This document shows, piece by piece, positions 9,532 to 17,384 of a stretch of 64,000 bases of DNA; position 1 is the stretch's first letter; every line of letters begins with the position of its first letter. The notes below the pieces were generated by a model. That model saw only the letters and a list, made by a program, of their open reading frames with translations, had not been told where the DNA came from and did no database searches. The translations under genes and the position numbers were made by a program. The DNA is from Knoellia koreensis (GTDB lineage: Bacteria > Actinomycetota > Actinomycetes > Actinomycetales > Dermatophilaceae). The stretch is from contig NZ_JABEPQ010000001.1 of NCBI RefSeq assembly GCF_013041615.1, positions 674,976-738,975 on the forward strand. The letters run 5' to 3'.

Positions 9532-10430
9532 GAGACGAACACCCGCTGCATCATGTGCCAGTCGGCCGTGTGCTCGCGGATCGCGCCGCCCAGCGCGTCG
9601 GCACACCGCTGGGTCATGGCCGTCGCCTTCTCGCGGGTCGTCCCCGTGGTGGGCGGCTCGACCCGGTCGTGGAAGGTGATGACGATCCGGTGCCGCCAGC
9701 TGGACCCCTCGACCCGCTCGTAGCGGATCGTGACCGGGAACAGCGCCGCACCGGACGCCAACGACAGGGCGGCCGGCCCGGCGGCCATCTTCGAGCGGTT
9801 CCCGCACAGGTCGACCTCGATGCCGCGGTCCGTGAGGTCACGGTCGGCGAGCAGCGGCATGAGCACGGGCTCGGCCAGGTGCCCTCGCAGCTGCGCGAAC
9901 ACGTCTCCCCCACCGGTCAGCGGCAGGATCGTCATGCCGAGCGACTCCCGGAAAGCCAGGAACTCGGCATACACCTCCTCGGGCTTGAGGCGCTCGGCCA
10001 CGGTGACGACCGGGCCGATGGCGCGGGTGCCCCACGCCCCCGCGAGGTCCCAGTTGCCGAGGTGCCCGAGGAAGCAGACGACGGGTCGCCCCGCCGCGAG
10101 CTCGGCACGGACGGGTCCGTCACCCTCGACGCGGACCGCGGCCTCCAGCTCTGCGGGCGTGCGGTCGGGCAGCCGGAACGCCTCGCAGTAGTAGCGCAGG
10201 TAGGACCGCATGCCGTCCTTGACGAGGGCGTCGAGTGCGGTGTCGTCGAGTTCCGGGCGCACCCGGGCGTAGTTGGCGCGCAGCCGCTGCACGCCCTTGC
10301 CGCCGCGGGCGACGGTGAGGTCGGCGATGCCGTCGAAGAGCCGGTATGCCGCGCGCTCGGGCAGGCGTCGCACGGCCGACCAGCCGAGGCGGTAGCCGCC
10401 CACCGCGAGGACGTCGGGAAGCGAGGGCAC
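9528..10430 (-). CDS. Phosphatidylinositol mannoside acyltransferase (PatA-like)
   Basis: This 300-residue member of the LpxL/HtrB lipid acyltransferase family has the catalytic H-x4-D motif at His123 and Asp128 (LGHLGNWDLAG). In mycobacteria the enzyme in this position (Rv2611c) transfers palmitate to the mannose made by PimA. The GTG start is 3 nt after pgsA and the stop overlaps pimA, so pgsA-patA-pimA form a tight operon for PIM synthesis. The membrane association is expected to be peripheral, and no clear membrane helix is seen. Confidence 0.88.
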   Translation of the reverse strand: MPSLPDVLAVGGYRLGWSAVRRLPERAAYRLFDGIADLTVARGGKGVQRLRANYARVRPELDDTALDALVKDGMRSYLRYYCEAFRLPDRTPAELEAAVRVEGDGPVRAELAAGRPVVCFLGHLGNWDLAGAWGTRAIGPVVTVAERLKPEEVYAEFLAFRESLGMTILPLTGGGDVFAQLRGHLAEPVLMPLLADRDLTDRGIEVDLCGNRSKMAAGPAALSLASGAALFPVTIRYERVEGSSWRHRIVITFHDRVEPPTTGTTREKATAMTQRCADALGGAIREHTADWHMMQRVFVS

Positions 10431-10433
10431 GGG

Positions 10434-11048
10434 TCAGGCGGTCTCGGCCAGCGCCTGGCGACGGACCATGAGCATCCGCTGCACCACGGTGATGAGGCTG
10501 GCCACGGCCAGCAGGGCGAGCACGACGGTCAGCACCACCTCGGGCAGCCCCAGGCCCACGAGGCCGGTCGTCACGAGCACGGCCACGAGGCGGTCAGCGC
10601 GCTCGGCGATGCCGACGTTCGCGGTGAAGCCGAGGCCCTCCGCGCGCGCCTTCGCATACGACACGACGCTGCCGAGGATGAGGCACGCCAACGCCAGCCC
10701 GGCCATGAGGAAGTCGTCTCCCCCGCCGGCATACCAGAGGACGAGCCCACCGAAGATCGCCGAGTCGCCGACCCGGTCGAGGGTCGAGTCGAGGTAGGCA
10801 CCCCACTTGCCCGAGCGCCCGGACATGCGCGCCATGACGCCGTCGACGGTGTCGCTGAAGACGAAGAGCGTGATGACGACGGTGCCCCAGAAGAACGAGT
10901 GCCGCGGGTAGAACGCCAGGGCGCCGACGCAGACGCCGAGGGTACCGACGATCGTCACGACGTCGGGGCTGATGCCGGCCTTGAGCAACGCCCGGGCGAC
11001 GGGGGTGAAGACCTTGGTGAAGAAGGCGCGCGCGTACTTGTTGAGCAT
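10434..11048 (-). CDS. pgsA: Phosphatidylinositol phosphate synthase (CDP-alcohol phosphatidyltransferase)
   Basis: This 204-residue multi-pass membrane enzyme contains the complete CDP-alcohol signature: Asp66, Asp69-Gly70, Ala73-Arg74, Gly83, Asp87 and Asp91 (DTVDGVMAR then GAYLDSTLD). In Actinobacteria the pgsA next to patA/pimA makes phosphatidylinositol phosphate from CDP-diacylglycerol and inositol phosphate, and that role is assigned from context. It begins the PIM operon. Upstream on the same strand, 16 nt away, ends a DCC-family gene that is not part of the conserved locus. Confidence 0.92.
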   Translation of the reverse strand: MLNKYARAFFTKVFTPVARALLKAGISPDVVTIVGTLGVCVGALAFYPRHSFFWGTVVITLFVFSDTVDGVMARMSGRSGKWGAYLDSTLDRVGDSAIFGGLVLWYAGGGDDFLMAGLALACLILGSVVSYAKARAEGLGFTANVGIAERADRLVAVLVTTGLVGLGLPEVVLTVVLALLAVASLITVVQRMLMVRRQALAETA

Positions 11049-11064
11049 GGTGGCGCCAGCCTAC

Positions 11065-11481
11065 TTAAGCGGCGCTGCTCGGCTGCTTCGGCGCACAGGC
11101 CGGCGTGCCCCCGGGCAGCTGGTACCGGTGGTCAGCGACCCAGGTGTAGACCTTGCCGGCCACCCAGCTGATGCCCGGTGCCCTGACCAGCCACCCGAGT
11201 GGGCGCCATGCGGGTGCGCCGTGGGCGAGGCCCTCGGCGATGGCGAACTGGGCGGGGTGCACACTCCCGTCGGCCCGCACGAACTGCGCCGCCTCGATGC
11301 AGTCGGCCTCGGTCAGTCCGTAGGGCGCGAGGTCGAGCTCCTGCCACGGCCGCAGCGCGTAACGGCCCTTGCGGTCGACCCACCGGCCGGCGAACCGGGC
11401 GCTGGTCGTGCAGAAGCCGCAGTCGCCGTCGAAGATGAGCACCGGCCCGTCGGGGTTGCGGTGTGTGGGGCCGGAAATCAT
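11065..11481 (-). CDS. DCC family (DUF393) thiol-disulfide oxidoreductase-like protein
   Basis: This 138-residue protein carries the family motif FDGDCGFC, with Cys21 and Cys24 in a CxxC arrangement, then RWVDRKGRYALRPWQ and GLAHGAPAWRPLGWLVRAPG. The family is thought to act in thiol-disulfide exchange. The ATG at 11479-11481 is preferred; a GTG two codons upstream is possible. It is divergent from, and only 27 bp away from, two membrane proteins, one of them an HTTM protein. DCC and HTTM proteins often occur together or fused, so the three genes probably act together. Confidence 0.85.
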   Translation of the reverse strand: MISGPTHRNPDGPVLIFDGDCGFCTTSARFAGRWVDRKGRYALRPWQELDLAPYGLTEADCIEAAQFVRADGSVHPAQFAIAEGLAHGAPAWRPLGWLVRAPGISWVAGKVYTWVADHRYQLPGGTPACAPKQPSSAA

Positions 11482-11508
11482 GGCCACCAGTGTGTCAGCA
11501 TGGGCGCC

Positions 11509-12000
11509 ATGACGGGGGCCGGGTCACGCAGCCTCCCTTGGTATGCCGTGGGGTGGCGGCTCGTCGTGACGTTCGCCGTGGTCGTGACGGTGGCGTTGGG
11601 CACGCTGGTCGGCAACGACGGCTGGTGGCCGTTTGCGCCCATGTCGCAGTACGCGTTCTCGGTGAAGAACGACGGCGTCATCAACTCGCTGACGATGGAT
11701 GCGCTCACCGTCGACGGTGAGGTGGTGCGGGTGCCGCTGTCCAAGGAGAAGATCGGCATCGAGCGGTCCGAGATCGAGGGCCAGGCGCCGCGAATCGTCA
11801 ACAACCCCGGGCTCTTGCAGGACGTCGCGGTGCTGCACCGCCGCCGGCTGCCGGACGAGGCGGCATACCGGACGATCTGGCTGCGCAACACCCAGCGCGA
11901 CATCCGGACGCGGTCCGAGACCGTCCTCACCCTCGCGACGTGGAACGTCGTCGACCCGCTCGACCCGCAGCCCAGCGGCATACCCCAGGACGCGCGGTGA
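11509..12000 (+). CDS. Membrane-anchored protein of unknown function (DCC/HTTM partner)
   Basis: The 163-residue product has one N-terminal helix (about residues 15-35) followed by an exported-type domain with WWPFAPMSQYAFSVKNDG and later RTIWLRNTQRDIRTRSETV. I know no name for it. It lies between the DCC gene (divergent, 27 bp) and the HTTM gene (4 nt downstream), so the three are likely one system. The choice between ATG 11500 and ATG 11509 is open. A CAGCAT element 7 nt before 11509 favours a leaderless start there. Confidence 0.72.
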   Translation: MTGAGSRSLPWYAVGWRLVVTFAVVVTVALGTLVGNDGWWPFAPMSQYAFSVKNDGVINSLTMDALTVDGEVVRVPLSKEKIGIERSEIEGQAPRIVNNPGLLQDVAVLHRRRLPDEAAYRTIWLRNTQRDIRTRSETVLTLATWNVVDPLDPQPSGIPQDAR

Positions 12001-12004
12001 CCAG

Positions 12005-12928
12005 GTGAACGCGCTCCGCTCGTTCCTCGCACCCACCCTGCCCTTGGCGCGGGTCGCCTGGTTGCGCCGGATCATCTATCCCTTCGTGTGGCTCGACGTG
12101 CTGTGGATCGTCACGGACCCGATTCCCCACGGGGACGTGCCACCGAGCCTCTACCGCGGGCTGGCCGTGCGGTCGCTGCTCGGCATGCCGGCGCCGTCGC
12201 ACACGTATGTCCGGGTGCTGCTCGTCGTGATCCTCGTGAGCTCCGCGGTGGCGGCGTTCGGGAAGCTGCCGCGGCTGGCCGGGTTCGTCTGCGCGGTCGG
12301 GATGCTCGACTGGGTGAGCAACGCGTTCGCCTACTCCAAGGTCGACCACGACCACTTCGCCCTCATGGTGGCGTTGTTCGTGCTGCCGACCGTCGGACGG
12401 GCCAGCACCCGTGACGTCGACGTACGGTCGGAGGCCGCCGGGTGGGCGATCCGGATGGTCCAGATCGGGGCCGTGTCGATCTACGCCCTGTCGGCCTGGG
12501 CGAAGATGCGGTTCGGCGGGTGGGGCTGGGCCAACGGCGCGACGCTGATCTGGGCACTCACCCGCCGCCCGAACGGCATCGGGCCATGGGTGGGCTCTCA
12601 CCCGGCGCTCACCCACGCGTTGCAGTGGACCGTGCTCATCGCCGAGTTCTGCGCGCCAATCCTGTTGTGGCTCAAGGGAAGAGCACTGTATGCCGCGTTG
12701 CTCTTCTGGGCGGGCTTCCACCTGAGCACCTACGTCATGCTCAAGATCCACTTCCTGCCGTTGGTGGTGTGCCTCTTCGCCTTCCTGCCGCTCGAACGGC
12801 TCGGCTCGGTCCGCGACCGCGTGCGTGGCCGCTCAGCCCGCCTCGAACGACGCGACCCGCCACGCGGACCGGTGGTAGACGACCGAGCGGCCCTCCCGGC
12901 GGCGGGTCACCAGACCGGCGCGTCGTAG
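12005..12928 (+). CDS. HTTM (vitamin K-dependent carboxylase-like) membrane protein
   Basis: The 307-residue polytopic protein has about seven to eight hydrophobic segments and the sequence style of HTTM proteins, which are the membrane half of gamma-glutamyl carboxylase homologues (LRRIIYPFVWLDVLWI, LDWVSNAFAYSKVDHDHFALM, GFHLSTYVMLKIHF). The catalytic activity of bacterial members is mostly unknown. The GTG start is 4 nt after the preceding gene, so the two are co-translated. The last 96 bp overlap the 3' end of the convergent ArsR gene, and the extra Arg-rich tail from about residue 275 is encoded there. Confidence 0.72.
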   Translation: MNALRSFLAPTLPLARVAWLRRIIYPFVWLDVLWIVTDPIPHGDVPPSLYRGLAVRSLLGMPAPSHTYVRVLLVVILVSSAVAAFGKLPRLAGFVCAVGMLDWVSNAFAYSKVDHDHFALMVALFVLPTVGRASTRDVDVRSEAAGWAIRMVQIGAVSIYALSAWAKMRFGGWGWANGATLIWALTRRPNGIGPWVGSHPALTHALQWTVLIAEFCAPILLWLKGRALYAALLFWAGFHLSTYVMLKIHFLPLVVCLFAFLPLERLGSVRDRVRGRSARLERRDPPRGPVVDDRAALPAAGHQTGAS

Positions 12929-13807
12929 CACGCCCAGGTGCGTCGACACCGTCGACAGGGGCAGGCCGAGGCGCCTGCTCAGCTGTGAGGTGGTACCAGG
13001 CTCGGTCAGGGCGTCGAGCACCTCGGCCCGGGTCCGCCCGATGAGCTGGGCGCTGGCCGCCGGCGCGTCGGTCAGGGCATGGGCGTCGGCTGCGTGGTCC
13101 ACCGGTCCGATGCCGTACTGGAGCACCAGCGCGGTGTCGTTGTCGAAGTCCGTGAGCGGCTCGGCCAGGGCGAACAGGCTGGGGATGAGGACGAAGTCCT
13201 TGGTGCTGCCGTCGTAGTCGCCCGGCCACGGCTTGTCGATCAGCAGGTCGCCACCCGGCACCCATTCGATACCGGGGGCCAGGTGGGCCAGGGTGTCGGC
13301 CATTCCGTTGCGAGCCAACGACATCGACGTGTCGGCAAGGTGCCGTTCGAGGCGGCGCTGAAGCATGGCCCAGTCGCTCGCCAGGAGCTCACGCCACACG
13401 AAGGCCAGGCTCGCAGCGAGCCGGTGCCCGAGGCTGTCGTCCTCGACCCATGGGTCGAGGCGGCGGCGCACCGGCTCGGGCTGGTCGAGCCACTCGCACG
13501 AGGTCGTGATGGCGTCGTGGTCGAGCGCGTCCACGATCGCCAGCTCGTCGTCGATGCTCTCGTGTCCACGCAACGGGGGCGGTGACACGAGCGGAAACGG
13601 CCCCCGCCCCTGCTCGGGCAGCAGCACGCGCACGGGTTCGGCCCGAGCGTCGGCGAGCACGCGGCATACCCGAGGACGGACCCAGCCGAAGACCGGGTGA
13701 CGCTGGCCCGCGACGCCCAGGCGCATGAGCGCGGCCAAATCCGCCAGCGGTGACACCTGCCACCGCACCCCTGCCAGTCCGTCCGTCCCCAGGTGAACCC
13801 TCCGCAT
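12833..13807 (-). CDS. ArsR-type winged-helix regulator with long N-terminal domain
   Basis: The 324-residue protein has a C-terminal winged helix (last 75 residues or so: AEVLDALTEPGTTSQLSRRLGLPLSTVSTHLGVLRRAGLVTRRREGRS, broken here for description) of ArsR type. The N-terminal domain of about 240 residues resembles those annotated as DUF5937. There is no metal-binding Cys cluster. The ATG at 13807 is chosen because TAGTTT stands 8 nt upstream, as in leaderless genes; the frame is open a further 23 codons. Its 3' end overlaps the convergent HTTM gene. The target is unknown. Confidence 0.75.
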   Translation of the reverse strand: MRRVHLGTDGLAGVRWQVSPLADLAALMRLGVAGQRHPVFGWVRPRVCRVLADARAEPVRVLLPEQGRGPFPLVSPPPLRGHESIDDELAIVDALDHDAITTSCEWLDQPEPVRRRLDPWVEDDSLGHRLAASLAFVWRELLASDWAMLQRRLERHLADTSMSLARNGMADTLAHLAPGIEWVPGGDLLIDKPWPGDYDGSTKDFVLIPSLFALAEPLTDFDNDTALVLQYGIGPVDHAADAHALTDAPAASAQLIGRTRAEVLDALTEPGTTSQLSRRLGLPLSTVSTHLGVLRRAGLVTRRREGRSVVYHRSAWRVASFEAG

Positions 13808-13815
13808 GCGTCGCG

Positions 13816-13821
13816 AAACTA
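13816..13821 (-). promoter_or_regulatory. -10 box before the ArsR-type gene
   Basis: The minus strand reads TAGTTT, 8 nt before the ATG at 13807. The spacing suggests a leaderless or nearly leaderless transcript. Confidence 0.45.
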
Positions 13822-13936
13822 TGCAGGTCAGGTCACGTGCAAGGCATGGCTGGGACACGATCGGGCTACGACTCACGCACCTGCGTGACCGGAGGTGTCA
13901 GGTGTGGCGGTTGGGGCTGGAGATCAGGCTGGGCGG

Positions 13937-14485
13937 TCAGCCCGGCCAGTGCTCGACGAGTCGGGTGCGCACGTCCTCGAGCAGCATCGGCAGCGCCTTG
14001 GTCTGGGCGATGACGGGCAGGAAGTTGGAGTCGCCACCCCAGCGTGGCACGACGTGCTGGTGCAGGTGCGCCTGGACCCCGGCGCCCGCGACCGCACCCT
14101 GGTTCATGCCGATGTTGTAGCCGTGCGGGGCGCTGGCGGCGTCGATCGCTGCGATGACCTGCTTGGTGAGCGCCGTGAACTCGGCGGTCTCCTCGTCGGT
14201 GAGGTCGACGTAGAGGGAGACGTGGCGGTAGGGGCAGACGAGGACGTGGCCGGGGTTGTAGGGGAAGAGGTTCATGACGACGTAGCAGTGCTCGCCGCGG
14301 TGGACGATGAGGCCCTCGGAGTCGTCCTTGGTGGGGGCGGCGCAGAACGGGCAGCCCTCCCCCGCCTGGTCGCTGGGCCGCTCGCCGGTGATGTAGGCCA
14401 TGCGGTGCGGGGTCCACAGGCGCTCGAAGCCGTCGGGCTCGCGCGCGAAGTCGGCGTCGGTCTCGATCCCGGGCTCCCCGCTCAT
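13937..14485 (-). CDS. HIT domain protein, Ap4A phosphorylase-like
   Basis: This 182-residue HIT-family nucleotide hydrolase or transferase has the HxHxH triad at His140, His142 and His144 (AHLHQHVVPRW). A CPFC motif at 45-48 probably belongs to a zinc site with histidines further on. The homologue in the same position of M. tuberculosis, Rv2613c, is an Ap4A phosphorylase, and this protein has the same length and context (between thrS and pgsA). The activity is therefore inferred. The start is the ATG at 14483-14485. Confidence 0.87.
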   Translation of the reverse strand: MSGEPGIETDADFAREPDGFERLWTPHRMAYITGERPSDQAGEGCPFCAAPTKDDSEGLIVHRGEHCYVVMNLFPYNPGHVLVCPYRHVSLYVDLTDEETAEFTALTKQVIAAIDAASAPHGYNIGMNQGAVAGAGVQAHLHQHVVPRWGGDSNFLPVIAQTKALPMLLEDVRTRLVEHWPG

Positions 14486-14530
14486 GGCCCCGACCCTACC
14501 CAGCCGGGTGGCGCCCCATGCCCACCCCGG

Positions 14531-14564
14531 TGCCGCGTGGCCGGGGCGATCCGGCCACGCGGCA
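14531..14564. terminator. Perfect 14-bp stem hairpin containing the octamer word
   Basis: The arms 14531-14544 (TGCCGCGTGGCCGG) and 14551-14564 are perfect inverted copies around a 6-nt loop (GGCGAT). The hairpin begins 5 nt after the stop of the secreted-protein gene and lacks a clear U tract on either strand. It may act as a stem-only actinobacterial terminator. Its right arm runs into CGGCATACC, so one copy of the iterated octamer forms part of the structure. Confidence 0.65.
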
Positions 14565-14568
14565 TACC

Positions 14569-15138
14569 TCAGAGGTTCGCGAGGGTGGCCTCGACGCCGT
14601 CGATCGCGGCGGCGCGCGCCTCGGCGAGCGTGGCGGTGCGGCCGTCCCAGTCGGTGGCGACGACGGCCACGACGTACTTGCCCTCGACGGCGAGGGCTGC
14701 GTAGTCGTCGCCGTTCGTGAGCAGGAGGTGCGTGCTCGGGTCCTGACCGGTCCAGGCGACGGTGCGCCACCCGGTGTCGAGGGAGCACATGCCGGTGTTG
14801 GCCGCGACGTCGGCGAGGGCGGCCTCGGCGTTCTTCCAGCTGGTGATGGTGAGGTCGGCGGTGAGCTGCGCAAGCGAGTTGGTGCCGTCGTAGTACGTCC
14901 ACTGCCGGCCGTTCCGGGGCATGGTGGCTCCCTCGTTGGCCGGGTCGCAGATCTGCGCACCGGTGGCCGTGGGCGTGTTGGCGTAGTTGCCGAAGTCGTA
15001 CTGCATCGGCTGGCCCGCCATGGTGTCCGGTGCGACGTCAGGTATGCCGCGTGCGGCCGACGCGCTCGTCGCTCCCCCGGCGAACGTGGCCGTCGCGAGC
15101 AGTGCCGCCCCGATGGTGCGGAAGGTCGTGCGGGACAT
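14569..15138 (-). CDS. Secreted protein of unknown function
   Basis: The 189-residue product has a clean signal peptide (MSRTTFRTIGAALLATATF then AGGATSASA), with cleavage likely near residue 28, and then a soluble domain with two cysteines (ICDPANEG and GMCSLDTG) that could form a disulfide. The ATG at 15138 is preceded by the strong site AAGGGGGAA. No family is recognised. It sits between thrS and the HIT gene, as an insertion relative to the mycobacterial order, and ends just before a strong hairpin. Confidence 0.75.
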   Translation of the reverse strand: MSRTTFRTIGAALLATATFAGGATSASAARGIPDVAPDTMAGQPMQYDFGNYANTPTATGAQICDPANEGATMPRNGRQWTYYDGTNSLAQLTADLTITSWKNAEAALADVAANTGMCSLDTGWRTVAWTGQDPSTHLLLTNGDDYAALAVEGKYVVAVVATDWDGRTATLAEARAAAIDGVEATLANL

Positions 15139-15217
15139 GCTTCCCCCTTGCGGTAGCGGGGCGGGTCGTCGGCCCGCCCTCACTACTGCAGACGCGGCAT
15201 ACCGTCGAAATGTTGTC

Positions 15218-17203
15218 TCAGACCTGGGCGCGGGTCTCGATCGCGGTGAGCACCTCGGCGATCGCATCCTCGATCGGCACGCCGTTCTTCTGCGAGCCGT
15301 CGCGGTAACGGAAGGACACGGCGTTGTTGGCGCGGTCCTCCTCGCCGGCGATGAGAATGAAGGGCACCTTGGACTTGGACCCGTTACGGATCTTCTTCGG
15401 GAAACGGTCGTCGCTCTCGTCGAGCTCGACGCGAATTCCCTTGGCCTTCATCTGCTTCAGGATATCCCAGAGGTAGTCGTTGAACTCGTCCGCAACCGGG
15501 ATGCCGAGGACCTGCACCGGGCTGAGCCACACCGGGAAGGCACCGGCGTAGTGCTCGGTGAGGACGCCGATGAACCGCTCGATGGAGCCGAACTTGGCCG
15601 AGTGGATCATCACCGGCTCCTGGCGCGAGCCGTCGGACGCCTGGTACTCGAGACCGAACCGGTGCGGCTGGTTGAAGTCGTACTGGATGGTCGAGAGCTG
15701 CCAGGTGCGGCCGATCGCGTCGCGCGCCTGCACCGAGATCTTGGGGCCGTAGTAGGCGGCGCCACCGGGGTCGGGGACGAGGTCGAGGCCGGACTCGGTG
15801 GCGACGCGCTCGAGGATGCTCGTGGCTTCCTCCCACTGCTCGTCGGTGCCGATGAACTTGTCCTTCTTCTCGCCCTCCTCGTCGCGGGTCGACAGCTCGA
15901 GGTAGAAGTCATCGAGGCCGAAGTCGCGGAAGAGTCCGAGGCAGAAGTCGAGCAGGTGCTTGATCTCGTCCGCGGCCTGCTCGCGGGTGACGTAGGAGTG
16001 CGAGTCGTCCTGGGTCAGGCCGCGCACACGGGTGAGGCCGTGGACCACGCCGGACTTCTCATTGCGGTAGACCGACCCGAACTCGAACAACCGCAACGGC
16101 AGCTCACGGTAGGAGCGGCCGCGGGAGCGGAAGATGAGGTTGTGCATCGGGCAGTTCATCGCCTTGAGGCGGTAGTCGGTGCCGTCGAGGTCGAAGGGCG
16201 GGAACATGCCCTCGGCGAAGTACGGCAGGTGACCCGAGGTGTGGAACAGGGTCTCCTTGGAGATGTGCGGGGTGCCGACGTACTCGAACCCCTCCTCGAT
16301 GTGGCGCCGGCGGACGTAGTCCTCCATCTCCCGCTTGATGACGCCGCCCCTGGGGTGGAACACGGGCAGGCCCGAGCCCAGCTCGTCGGGGAAGGAGAAC
16401 AGGTCGAGCTCGGCGCCGAGCTTGCGGTGGTCGCGCTTCTCGGCCTCGGCGAGCCGGTCGAGGTAGACCTTGAGGTCGTCCTTGGTCGGCCACGCGGTGC
16501 CGTAGATGCGTTGCAGCTGTGGGTTCTTCTCGCTGCCACGCCAGTAGGCGCCACCGCTGCGCATGAGCTTGAAGGCGTTGCCGAGGACCTTGGTGGTCGG
16601 CACGTGCGGGCCGCGGCACAGGTCGCCCCAGGCGCGTTCGCCGTCCTTCTTCAGGTTGTCGTAGATGGTCAGCTGGGCGCCACCCACCTCCACGTCGGCG
16701 CCCTCGGCCGCGTCGCCGGCGGAGCCGCCCTTGAGGCCGATCAGCTCGACCTTGTAGGGCTCGTCCTTGAGCTCGACGAGCGCGTCCTCGTCGCTGATCT
16801 CGCGGCGCACGAAGGTCTGGCCCTCGTTGACGATGCGCTGCATGACCTTCTCGAGCTTCTTGAGGTCCTCGGGCTCGAACGGCTTGTCGACGTCGAAGTC
16901 GTAGTAGAAGCCGTCGCGCACGGGCGGTCCGATGCCGAGCTTGGCCTCGGGGTTGACCTCCTGCACGGCTTGCGCGAGGACGTGGGCGGCGCTGTGCCGC
17001 AGGACGTCGAGGCCATCCTGCTCCTGCGCGGTCACGGGCTCGACGGAGTCGCCGTCGGCCAGGACGTGGGCCAGGTCGCGCAGCTCACCGTTGACGCGGG
17101 CCACGAGTACCGCACGGTCGTCGCCGAACAGGTCGGCAGCCGTCGTCTGCTCCGGCACCGATCGCTCGTCTCCGGCGACGTTGACGGTGATCTGGGCAGA
17201 CAC
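15218..17203 (-). CDS. thrS: Threonine--tRNA ligase
   Basis: ThrRS of 661 residues, full length. The TGS domain occupies about residues 1-60 and the editing domain shows HSAAH (70-74). The class II catalytic core includes AMNCPMHNL (zinc and threonine binding) and the motif 2 region [11 protein letters not shown]. The C-terminal anticodon-binding domain starts near [17 protein letters not shown]. The GTG at 17201-17203 has a good AGGAGAA site; 37 further open codons upstream have no family features. A TAGCAT box near 17298-17303 would give a leader of about 90 nt. Confidence 0.96.
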   Translation of the reverse strand: MSAQITVNVAGDERSVPEQTTAADLFGDDRAVLVARVNGELRDLAHVLADGDSVEPVTAQEQDGLDVLRHSAAHVLAQAVQEVNPEAKLGIGPPVRDGFYYDFDVDKPFEPEDLKKLEKVMQRIVNEGQTFVRREISDEDALVELKDEPYKVELIGLKGGSAGDAAEGADVEVGGAQLTIYDNLKKDGERAWGDLCRGPHVPTTKVLGNAFKLMRSGGAYWRGSEKNPQLQRIYGTAWPTKDDLKVYLDRLAEAEKRDHRKLGAELDLFSFPDELGSGLPVFHPRGGVIKREMEDYVRRRHIEEGFEYVGTPHISKETLFHTSGHLPYFAEGMFPPFDLDGTDYRLKAMNCPMHNLIFRSRGRSYRELPLRLFEFGSVYRNEKSGVVHGLTRVRGLTQDDSHSYVTREQAADEIKHLLDFCLGLFRDFGLDDFYLELSTRDEEGEKKDKFIGTDEQWEEATSILERVATESGLDLVPDPGGAAYYGPKISVQARDAIGRTWQLSTIQYDFNQPHRFGLEYQASDGSRQEPVMIHSAKFGSIERFIGVLTEHYAGAFPVWLSPVQVLGIPVADEFNDYLWDILKQMKAKGIRVELDESDDRFPKKIRNGSKSKVPFILIAGEEDRANNAVSFRYRDGSQKNGVPIEDAIAEVLTAIETRAQV

Positions 17204-17297
17204 GCTGGCTTCTCCTGGGTTCGGTGTTCGGTGCCGAGCTCTGTCGTGGTGACTTGCTCGGTATGCCGCGTGCGCACCTCGCGCACGGGCCTCACCG

Positions 17298-17303
17298 ATG
17301 CTA
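17298..17303 (-). promoter_or_regulatory. Possible thrS -10 box
   Basis: TAGCAT on the minus strand lies about 95 nt before the thrS start. The leader between them contains one copy of the iterated octamer (17261-17268) but no recognisable T-box. Support is positional only. Confidence 0.35.
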
Positions 17304-17384
17304 TCGGCCGACATCGCACGGGTGCGACGCAGTTCCGGTGGGGGTGGGCGCGGGGTGGACGCAGGGGCGCAGCGCGGCGCCTAC

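Noticed and set aside
17204-17384. Possible T-box leader of thrS
   Set aside because: No T-box core sequence or specifier-loop structure could be seen. Only a plausible -10 box and an octamer copy are present.
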